From GCA-2731375 sp046582635 (GTDB lineage: Bacteria > Pseudomonadota > Alphaproteobacteria > GCA-2731375): 19,271 nucleotides of DNA. The position numbers and the translations under genes are program-made. Shown piece after piece: positions 13,607-19,271 of this stretch; position 1 is the stretch's first letter, and each line of letters starts with the position of its first letter. The DNA lies in the NCBI GenBank assembly GCA_046582635.1, contig JAYGEA010000272.1, positions 1 to 19,271 of the forward strand, in the 5' to 3' direction. Below the pieces are notes generated by a model. That model was given only the letters and a program-made list of their open reading frames with translations, ran no database searches and was not told the origin of the DNA.

Positions 13607-14578
13607 ATGCGTATTATTATTTATGGTGCCGGCGGCATCGGCGGCGTCATCGGCGCACAATTGTTTCAGGGCGGCGTTGACACCATATTGATCGCCCGCG
13701 GCGATCATTTCCGGGCGATCCAGAACAACGGCCTGCATTACCGCACGCCCAACGGCGACGTCACCCTGCCGATCCGGGCCGTGGACCGCCCCTCCGAGAT
13801 CGCATTCCGCGCCGGCGACGTGGTCATCCTGACCATGAAATCCCAGCACACCCAGGTCGCCCTGGATGATCTGCGCGCCGCCGCCGGTGACCAAATCCCC
13901 GTCTTCTGCTGCCAGAACGGCGTCGCCAACGAAGCCATGGCGGCCCGGCGGTTTGAGAATGTTTATGCCCAGATGGTCTATCTGCCGGCCACCGCGTTGG
14001 AGCCGGGCACGGTGGTGACCCACGCCACGGACACCATCGGGGTGCTGGACGCGGGCCGCTATCCCACGGGCAGCGATCACGTGGTCGACGAGGTCATGGC
14101 GGCGCTGGAGAGCGTCAAGTTCTCGGCCCGGCCCAACGAAACGGTGATGCGCTTCAAATACGGCAAGATGATTATGAACCTGGGCAACGCCCTGGGCGCC
14201 ATGGCCATACCCGGCGATGAAAGCAAGGCCATCCGGGCGCTGTTGCGGGACGAGGCGGAGGCTTGTTTCGCGGCCGCCGGCATCGATTGCGCCGGTCGCG
14301 ACGAGGAAATTGCCCGCCGGGACGGCCTGATGCAGATGGGTACCGTAGCCGGCCAGGACCGGGTGGCGGGATCATCTTGGCAAAGCCTGGCGCGGGGCAC
14401 CGGCAATATCGAGACGGATTTTCTGAACGGCGAGATTGTCCTTTTGGGCCGCCTGCATAATATTCCCACGCCCGCCAATGCCGTACTGCAACGCCTGGCT
14501 AATGACCTGGCCATCACCAAGGGCCAGCCGCAAAGCATCCCCCTGGCGGACATCCAGAAGCTGATTGCGGAGACTTGA
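13607..14578 (+). CDS. Ketopantoate reductase family (ApbA/PanE-like) oxidoreductase
   Basis: The 323-residue protein has the ketopantoate reductase fold, which reduces a 2-keto acid with NADPH. Visible elements are the nucleotide loop YGAGGIGGVIG (6-16), MKSQHTQ (77-83), QNGVANE (103-109), the catalytic Lys187 in RFKYGKMIMNLGNA (182-195), and IETDFLNGEIVLLGR (268-282) with the acidic residue expected at Glu269, followed by PTPAN. Length is normal. ATG at 13607 has GGGAG upstream. It is separated from the next plus-strand gene by 264 bp containing a REP-like repeat. The genuine pantothenate gene cannot be ruled out, but the catabolic neighbourhood suggests a pathway-specific keto-acid reductase, so I give no gene symbol. 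Confidence 0.88.
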   Translation: MRIIIYGAGGIGGVIGAQLFQGGVDTILIARGDHFRAIQNNGLHYRTPNGDVTLPIRAVDRPSEIAFRAGDVVILTMKSQHTQVALDDLRAAAGDQIPVFCCQNGVANEAMAARRFENVYAQMVYLPATALEPGTVVTHATDTIGVLDAGRYPTGSDHVVDEVMAALESVKFSARPNETVMRFKYGKMIMNLGNALGAMAIPGDESKAIRALLRDEAEACFAAAGIDCAGRDEEIARRDGLMQMGTVAGQDRVAGSSWQSLARGTGNIETDFLNGEIVLLGRLHNIPTPANAVLQRLANDLAITKGQPQSIPLADIQKLIAET

Positions 14579-14842
14579 AGCGTGCGGCTAACTCACACGA
14601 AGCAACACCTCATAGATGTCATTGCCGGGCTCGACCCGGCAATCCAGGGCAACGAATTCAATCGCTTGCGGCTCTGAATTCCCGGATCTCCGCTACGCTA
14701 CGTCCGGGAATGACAATGAATTGAACTAAGGATGTTCGGCATATGAAGTCGCAACGAATGGATACCACTTAGATCGTTTCAAGCTGGCATCTCAAGGCTG
14801 TCTGGCGATCAAACCGCAATTGAGATAAATTTAATCTTTAAC
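14579..14842. other. 264-bp intergenic region with REP-like element and AT-rich leader
   Basis: No gene is visible here. The left half holds the paired-hairpin repeat described separately (14618-14714). The right half (14715-14842) is AT-richer and probably contains the promoter for the paralogous pair. TTGAAC at 14721-14726 with TATGAA at 14742-14747 is a weak promoter candidate. A near-palindrome AGATAAATTTAATCT (14823-14837) sits where a ribosome-binding site would be expected, and no GGAG-like sequence precedes the ATG at 14843. Confidence 0.6.
14618..14714. repeat. REP-like dispersed repeat with two hairpins
   Basis: The element is bounded by GTCATT (14618-14623) and the inverted AATGAC (14709-14714). 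It contains two perfect 9-bp stems: ATTGCCGGG/CCCGGCAAT (14621-14629 with 14635-14643, 5-nt loop) and ATTCCCGGA/TCCGGGAAT (14678-14686 with 14703-14711, 16-nt loop). This arrangement matches the multi-copy intergenic repeats found across alphaproteobacterial genomes, recognised here from memory. Neither hairpin is followed by a T-run, so it is not an intrinsic terminator, although it may stabilise or attenuate the transcript from the upstream gene. Confidence 0.75.
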
Positions 14843-15913
14843 ATGAGCGATATGGACATGGACCCCGCACCCGATACCGAGACCCCCGATACCGAGACCA
14901 TTGATTTGGGCCATATGGAGCCTGGCGAATGGAACGAATACGCCCGTGAGCAAGGCTGGAGCGACGGCTTCCCCCTGGTCATGCCGACCGAGGATCTGGT
15001 GGAACGCTTCATGGACACCGTGCGTGGTGATAACGAGCCGTTGGCGGCGATGTCGCCCCGCCGCGTGATCCCGACCCTGGAGGCGATGGCGGCCAATGCG
15101 GTCATGGCGGGCTGCCTGCCGGAATACTTTCCCGCTGTCCTGGCCGCCGCCCGTGCCGTGCTGAACCCGGACTACAATCTGCACGGCAGCCTGGCCACCA
15201 CCCACTCGTGTGCGCCCATGCTGCTGTTCAACGGCCCCATCCGGAACCAGATCGACATCAACTATTCCTCCAACTGTTTCGGCCAGGGGCGCCAGGCCAA
15301 CGCCACCATCGGGCGGGCCCTGCAATTGATCCTGTTGAACGTGGGCGGGGCCAAGCCCGGCGTGATGGACCGCTCCACCCAAGGCTCGCCGGCCAAATAC
15401 GCCTTTTGTTTTGGCGAAAACGAGGAGGAAAGCCCGTGGGAGCCGTTCCACGTACGCCGGGGTTTCGCCGCCACCGACAGCGTGGTCACGGCCATTCCCT
15501 CGGGGGCGCCGCACAATATCAACGATCATGCCTCCACCTCCGGGGTTGGCATTCTGACCACCATCGCGGGCACGATCGGGCAGCCAGGCGCCAATGCCAT
15601 CTATTGCAACGCGCCGATCTTCATTGTCCTCGGCCCCGAGCATGCCCAGACCCTTCACCGGGACGGCTGGACCATCGAAAGCATGCAGGAGGATATCTGG
15701 CAGCGCTCCCGCATACCCCTGGACCGGGTTTCGGAAGAGAACCAGGAAAGTTATGCGGATATGGAGCGGCCATTGATCAATGGCCATTACCATATGACAC
15801 AGACGCCCGGGGATATACACATGCTGGTGGCGGGGGGGCCGGGCAAGCATTCCGCCTATATCCCGCCCTTTGGCTTCACCGCCGCCTGTTCCGTCCGCGT
15901 GGCGCATATGTAA
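14843..15913 (+). CDS. Uncharacterised three-cysteine protein, paralogue A
   Basis: I do not recognise a named family. The 356-residue protein is clearly homologous along its length to the next gene. Shared blocks are a DG[FL]P segment (residues 41-44), AGC (89-91, Cys91), a Thr-rich stretch followed by GP (119-132), SSNCFGQGRQANATIGRA (142-159, Cys145), PAKYAFC (183-189, Cys189) and GDIHMLVAGGPG (323-334). The three cysteines sit at equivalent places in both copies, so metal binding or thiol chemistry is possible. No signal peptide or membrane segment is seen. The N-terminus holds a PDTET-PDTET duplication encoded by a perfect 15-bp tandem repeat. ATG at 14843 lacks a ribosome-binding site; in-frame ATGs at 14852 and 14858 are alternatives. 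The product ends 6 nt before paralogue B. Confidence 0.8.
   Translation: MSDMDMDPAPDTETPDTETIDLGHMEPGEWNEYAREQGWSDGFPLVMPTEDLVERFMDTVRGDNEPLAAMSPRRVIPTLEAMAANAVMAGCLPEYFPAVLAAARAVLNPDYNLHGSLATTHSCAPMLLFNGPIRNQIDINYSSNCFGQGRQANATIGRALQLILLNVGGAKPGVMDRSTQGSPAKYAFCFGENEEESPWEPFHVRRGFAATDSVVTAIPSGAPHNINDHASTSGVGILTTIAGTIGQPGANAIYCNAPIFIVLGPEHAQTLHRDGWTIESMQEDIWQRSRIPLDRVSEENQESYADMERPLINGHYHMTQTPGDIHMLVAGGPGKHSAYIPPFGFTAACSVRVAHM
14870..14899 (+). repeat. 15-bp perfect tandem duplication inside paralogue A
   Basis: CCCGATACCGAGACC occurs twice head to tail (14870-14884 and 14885-14899), giving a duplicated PDTET in the acidic N-terminal tail. The unit is a multiple of three, so the frame is kept. 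Paralogue B has no equivalent tail. Confidence 0.9.
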
Positions 15914-15919
15914 TTCGTT

Positions 15920-16888
15920 ATGGACGGATTGGGCGAACTGCCGCTGTTTTCGGAAGCCACCTCGTGGGACCGGGCCCGGCCGGTGCTGGAAGAACAAAGC
16001 CTCTGCGACGGCCTGCCCATGGTGCCGCCCAGCGAAGGCCGCCTGGCCAAGATGCTGGAGGCCGTCGCGCCGGGGCAATCGTTTGGAAACATGCCGCCGC
16101 TGTTCGGCGACCTCACCGCCGGCGCGGCGGCCTATCAATGCGTTCTGGCCGGCTGTTCGCCGGGGGCACTGCCCATCATATTGACCGCCGCCCAGGCCTG
16201 TTTGGAGCCGACATTCAATTTGCTGGGCATCCTGACCACCACGGGAACGCCGGCAGTCATGACAATCGTCCATGGCCCAATCACAAACGAATTGGGCATG
16301 AACCCCTCGACCAATTGCCTTGGGCCCGGCAACCATGCCAACGCCACCCTGGGCCGGGCCATGGCCCTGGTGATGCGCAACATCGCCGGCGCGCGGGCCG
16401 GGGTGGGGGACATGGCGACCATGGGCCAACCGGGCAAATACGGCGTCTGCGTGCCGGAGGGGGCGGATGGCAGCCTGCCCCTGCTGCCGGACCGCCGGGG
16501 TTTGGCGGCTGATTGCGTCACGGTGCTGGGCATCTCGGGCACGGCGGAGGTGCTGCCCCAGGGCGATGGCGACCGCCCGGAGGACATCCTCGCGCCCATG
16601 GCGGCCGCCTTTGCCTCGGCCCGGGCCGTGGCCTCCGCCGGGCGGGAGCGGGATTTGGGTGAGCAATTTTTTTTGCTGCCGCCCGAACTGGCGCAACAGA
16701 TCGTCAAGCGCGGCTGGGACCTTGCGGCAATCCGGGAATTCCTGTTTGCTGGCCCCGCCATCGCCCGCTCACCGGAAGACATCCATCCTATCGTCACCGG
16801 CGGGCCGGGCGTGAAGATGACCTATCTGCCCCTCTGGGCCGGCGGCACCCTGTCCGCCACCAGAGCCATCTTAGAATTCGGGAGTTAA
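15920..16888 (+). CDS. Uncharacterised three-cysteine protein, paralogue B
   Basis: This 322-residue protein of unknown function is a paralogue of the preceding gene. Conserved blocks are CDGLPMVPPSEG (29-40), AGC (77-79, Cys79), a Thr-rich stretch followed by GP (106-120), STNCLGPGNHANATLGRA (130-147, Cys133), PGKYGVC (171-177, Cys177) and EDIHPIVTGGPG near the C-terminus. The middle differs: paralogue A has a His/Asn-rich section (NINDHASTSG) and this copy a shorter PQGDGDRPEDI section. Such divergence with shared cysteines would fit two subunits of one heteromeric enzyme (inference). ATG at 15920 has no clear ribosome-binding site, only 6 nt after the previous stop, so coupled translation is likely. 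Its own stop is embedded in the GGGAG site of the next gene. Confidence 0.8.
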   Translation: MDGLGELPLFSEATSWDRARPVLEEQSLCDGLPMVPPSEGRLAKMLEAVAPGQSFGNMPPLFGDLTAGAAAYQCVLAGCSPGALPIILTAAQACLEPTFNLLGILTTTGTPAVMTIVHGPITNELGMNPSTNCLGPGNHANATLGRAMALVMRNIAGARAGVGDMATMGQPGKYGVCVPEGADGSLPLLPDRRGLAADCVTVLGISGTAEVLPQGDGDRPEDILAPMAAAFASARAVASAGRERDLGEQFFLLPPELAQQIVKRGWDLAAIREFLFAGPAIARSPEDIHPIVTGGPGVKMTYLPLWAGGTLSATRAILEFGS

Positions 16889-16893
16889 GCTGC

Positions 16894-18888
16894 ATGCCAG
16901 TCGTCAAATTTGAGTATATCAGCCGTGAACCCTATGAAGACGGCAGTGTTTTCGGCGACATGGGCCCCTACGAGCGGATCGAGGCCATTGCCCATTATGC
17001 GGTCGATCCCGACCATGCCGCCAATCAGGGCGTGACCGACCTGGACCTGGCCGAACGGGGCGCCGACGGCCTGGTGCATTTCAGCGGCGATGTCACCATG
17101 CTGCGGCCCCTGTGGGGTGGCTCCCGCGCCTTGTTAATGCAGGTGCCGAACCGGGGCAAGCGTAACATCACCCGCTTCAACATGACCGCGATGAGCGCCA
17201 AGGACACGGTGGATATCGCCCCCGGCGATGGTTTCCTGTTCAAACAGGGTTGGACCGTGGCCTGGGCCGGCTGGCAATGGGACGTGCCCCGTACGCCGGA
17301 ACATCTGCGCCTCGGGATTGCCCCGCCGCGGGTTCCCGCCGAAGTATTGCGTGCCGCCCAAACGCCAGCCAGCCAGATGCAGCTGCGACTGCAGATCAAT
17401 GGCGACAGCGACAGCCTGTCCCTGACCGACCACCATGTGGGCGACCTGGGCATGCACGAACCGATCCCGCCCGCCGACCTGAATGAAGCCGATGCCAAGC
17501 TGCTGGTGCGCGAGGGGCCGTACGGCGCGCCCACGGAGATCGCCCGGGAGCAATGGCGGTTCGGGCCGGACGGCGACATTTGGCTGCGGGGCGGCTTCAC
17601 CGCCGGCGTAATCTACGACGTCCTGTACACCCCCGCCGAATGCCCGGTGGTTGGCGCCGGGATGTTGGCGACGCGGGATCTGGCCTCCTATCTGCGCTAC
17701 GAGGACGAGGCGCCCACCGCAGGCGGCATCGACCATGTGGTGGCCGAGGGGCAGTCCCAGTGCGGCCGCTTTCTGCGTACCCTGCTGCATGCGGGCCTGA
17801 ACCTGGACCAAGCCGGGCGCCCAGCCTTTGATGGCATCCTGGCCCATATCGCGGGCGGGAGGCGGGGGGAGTTCAACCACCGTTACGCCCAGCCCTCGGT
17901 GCAGCCGACGCCGTCATTCGGCCATCTGTTCCCCTTTGCCGATCTGCCGCAAATCGATCCCCTGGCCGACCCGGTAACGAGCAAAGCGGCCGACCAAACG
18001 GCGGACCAGGCGGCGGGCTTGTTGGACCGCCAGACGGCCTTGGGCGGCTTGCCGAAGATTTTCTACACCGACACTTCGTCGGAATACTGGCGCGGCGATG
18101 CGGGGTTGAGCCATGGCGACCTGGCCACGGGGGGCGATGCCACCTTGCCCGATGGCGTGCGCCGCTATCTGTTCGCCTCCACCCAGCATGGCGCCGGGGT
18201 GGCGAAATGGCAGGACCGCACATTATTCGGCAGTCATGGCCAGAACCATATGAACATTGTGGACTACCGCCCGCTTTACCGCGCCGCCCTGACCAATCTT
18301 TTGTCCTGGGTGCGCGGTGATCGTTCGCCGCCCGAAAGCCGCTACCCAAAGGCCCATCAACGGAGCAGGCGGGCCGATGTCATGGGGGCGTTGTCGAAAA
18401 TACCGGGCCTGGCCCTGCCCGACCCAGGTGCCATGACGGCCGTGTACCCCATGGATCTTGGCCCCGATGTGGCCCGGGGCGTGGGCCGGATGCCGCCCAT
18501 CCTGGCGCCCGAACCCTACCCCGACTGGGTTTCCGCCGTGGACCGGAACGGCAACGAGACGGGCGGCGTCGCCATGCCCGATATCACCGTGCCCGTGGCC
18601 ACCCACACCGGTTTCAACCCGCGCCATGCCGATACCGGCGGGGCGGGGCAGTTGCTGGAATACGTCGGCTCCACCCACCCGTTGGCCAAGGACAAGGCGG
18701 CCCGCGAGGCGTTGGGTGACCCGCGCCCCTCCCTCGCCGAACGCTATAACAGCCGGGACGATTATCTGAACCAGGTGCGCCTGGCGGCGGAGAATTTGGC
18801 CAAGCAGCATTATATTCTGGAACGCGACATCTGCCTGTGCCTGGAAATCGCCGCCGCCCGCTATGACGCCTGCATGACGCAAACGTAA
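16894..18888 (+). CDS. Large alpha/beta hydrolase domain protein
   Basis: The 664-residue protein resembles the large uncharacterised alpha/beta-hydrolase group (the ~600-700-residue kind listed as alpha/beta hydrolase domain-containing protein), likely Abhydrolase_10. The nucleophile elbow is EGQSQCGR with Ser288 (GxSxxG). Supporting segments are LLMQVPNRGKR (80-90) and GWTVAWAGWQWDVP (119-132) in the N-terminal part, and TQHGAG and a late His-rich region with VATHTGFNPRHAD that could hold the catalytic His. No signal peptide is evident. The start is ATG at 16894, with GGGAG of the preceding stop region 9 nt upstream. Ester or lactone hydrolysis is the general activity; the substrate is unknown. 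Tight linkage to the paralogous pair suggests a shared pathway. Confidence 0.8.
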   Translation: MPVVKFEYISREPYEDGSVFGDMGPYERIEAIAHYAVDPDHAANQGVTDLDLAERGADGLVHFSGDVTMLRPLWGGSRALLMQVPNRGKRNITRFNMTAMSAKDTVDIAPGDGFLFKQGWTVAWAGWQWDVPRTPEHLRLGIAPPRVPAEVLRAAQTPASQMQLRLQINGDSDSLSLTDHHVGDLGMHEPIPPADLNEADAKLLVREGPYGAPTEIAREQWRFGPDGDIWLRGGFTAGVIYDVLYTPAECPVVGAGMLATRDLASYLRYEDEAPTAGGIDHVVAEGQSQCGRFLRTLLHAGLNLDQAGRPAFDGILAHIAGGRRGEFNHRYAQPSVQPTPSFGHLFPFADLPQIDPLADPVTSKAADQTADQAAGLLDRQTALGGLPKIFYTDTSSEYWRGDAGLSHGDLATGGDATLPDGVRRYLFASTQHGAGVAKWQDRTLFGSHGQNHMNIVDYRPLYRAALTNLLSWVRGDRSPPESRYPKAHQRSRRADVMGALSKIPGLALPDPGAMTAVYPMDLGPDVARGVGRMPPILAPEPYPDWVSAVDRNGNETGGVAMPDITVPVATHTGFNPRHADTGGAGQLLEYVGSTHPLAKDKAAREALGDPRPSLAERYNSRDDYLNQVRLAAENLAKQHYILERDICLCLEIAAARYDACMTQT

Positions 18889-18911
18889 ATGACCTGAACG
18901 AGGAGACGACT

Positions 18912-19271
18912 ATGGCAGAAGACCCCAGCAATCCCGATGGCCGCATCAATACGGAACGGCGCGGCCATCTGCTGTTGATCGGCATAGACCGGCCGCACAA
19001 ATTCAACGGCTTCACGCCGAAGATGGGCCAGGAACTGGGCGATGCCTACACCTTGTTGGAGCGTGAAGACGATTTGCGCTGCGGCGTGCTGCACGCGGTC
19101 GGCCCGCACACCACCGCCGGGCTGGATATGCCCGCGATGGCGCCGCACCGGGCCAAGGGCGGGCCGATCTATGGCGAAGGCAACATCGACTGTTTTGGCC
19201 TGAAGGGCCCCGCATCGCAGCAAACCCATGGTGGCCGCCGTTCAGGGCATCACCTATACCATCGGCATTGA
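18912..19271 (+). pseudogene. Enoyl-CoA hydratase/isomerase (crotonase) family, N-terminal part, frameshifted
   Basis: The opening about 99 residues are a typical crotonase start: RRGHLLLIGIDRPHKFNGFTP is the usual first strand and loop, and HTTAGLDMP corresponds to the oxyanion-hole and acyl-CoA-binding region. At the run CCCC (19208-19211) the frame is lost. The annotated frame continues with unrelated residues to a TGA at the window's last base. Skipping one C restores PHRSKPMVAAVQGITYTIGIE, the expected second crotonase block. So an extra C has disrupted the gene, either as a real mutation or as a sequencing error. The start is ATG at 18912 with GAGGAG upstream, 23 nt after the hydrolase stop. 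The rest of the gene lies beyond the window. Family role: hydration of enoyl-CoA, fitting the CoA enzymes nearby. Confidence 0.8.

Noticed and set aside
13543..13608. ATG at 13608 as start of the MBL hydrolase
   Set aside because: It overlaps the start codon region of the divergent gene and has no ribosome-binding site, whereas the GTG at 13542 has GAGGAAG at good spacing.
14621..14643. Intrinsic terminator after the ketopantoate-reductase-like gene
   Set aside because: The hairpin is perfect, but no T-run follows it and it is part of a REP-like element.
15208..16512. 434-codon plus-strand frame overlapping both paralogues
   Set aside because: It crosses the gene boundary in another frame and reads as a Gly/Arg/His-rich shadow.
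14831..16696. 621-codon minus-strand open frame across the paralogous pair
   Set aside because: The plus-strand frames show mutual homology between the two paralogues, which only real coding would keep. The antisense frame has no recognisable features.
19269..19271. TGA read as selenocysteine in the last gene
   Set aside because: A one-base shift restores the crotonase sequence before this codon, so the TGA lies in the wrong frame.
1..19271. CRISPR array or insertion sequence
   Set aside because: I saw no regularly spaced repeats and no transposase reading frame.

Overview
The window looks like a GC-rich proteobacterial chromosome segment, most likely alphaproteobacterial. The reasons are the codon use, tightly packed genes with ATGA overlaps, a CoxLMS-type molybdenum hydroxylase, CaiB/BaiF and MaoC-type acyl-CoA enzymes, and an intergenic element of the GTCATTGCCGGG...CCGGGAATGAC kind that I associate with alphaproteobacteria. 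The assignment rests on pattern recognition, not on a search.

Layout. At the left edge a tRNA-Val (anticodon TAC, CCA encoded) lies on the minus strand. It is followed by a block of minus-strand genes from about 13.54 kb down to 0.25 kb, in two runs. The upstream run (13542 to 6094) encodes an MBL-fold lactonase-like hydrolase, a small carboxymuconolactone-decarboxylase (CMD) protein, a 3-hydroxyisobutyrate-dehydrogenase-like enzyme, a stand-alone MetE-type zinc methyltransferase, an AhpD/CMD-like protein, and the FAD, 2Fe-2S and molybdopterin subunits of a xanthine dehydrogenase/CO dehydrogenase-family hydroxylase. After 109 bp of AT-richer DNA packed with ACAAT/ATTGT inverted repeats, the second run (5984 to 254) encodes a luciferase-like flavin oxidoreductase, a MaoC-type dehydratase, a double-domain class III CoA-transferase and an AMP-forming acyl-CoA ligase. 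The ligase is cut off about 40-50 residues early, next to the tRNA.

A 64-bp divergent region (13543-13606) separates this block from plus-strand genes: a ketopantoate-reductase-family enzyme, then a 264-bp gap with a REP-like repeat, then two adjacent paralogous proteins of unknown function that share three invariant cysteines, a 664-residue alpha/beta hydrolase, and the N-terminal part of a crotonase that is frameshifted at the window end.

How they may work together (inference). The set reads as a catabolic island for an unidentified organic acid or ring compound. Steps would include hydroxylation (Mo enzyme, flavin oxidoreductase), hydrolysis of a lactone or ester (MBL and alpha/beta hydrolases), CoA activation (ligase, CoA-transferase), beta-oxidation-like hydration (MaoC, crotonase), and dehydrogenation/reduction (HIBADH-like, KPR-like). 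No transporter, transcription regulator, ring-cleavage dioxygenase or molybdenum-cofactor maturation gene is visible. The least explained part is the paralogous three-cysteine pair at 14843-16888.
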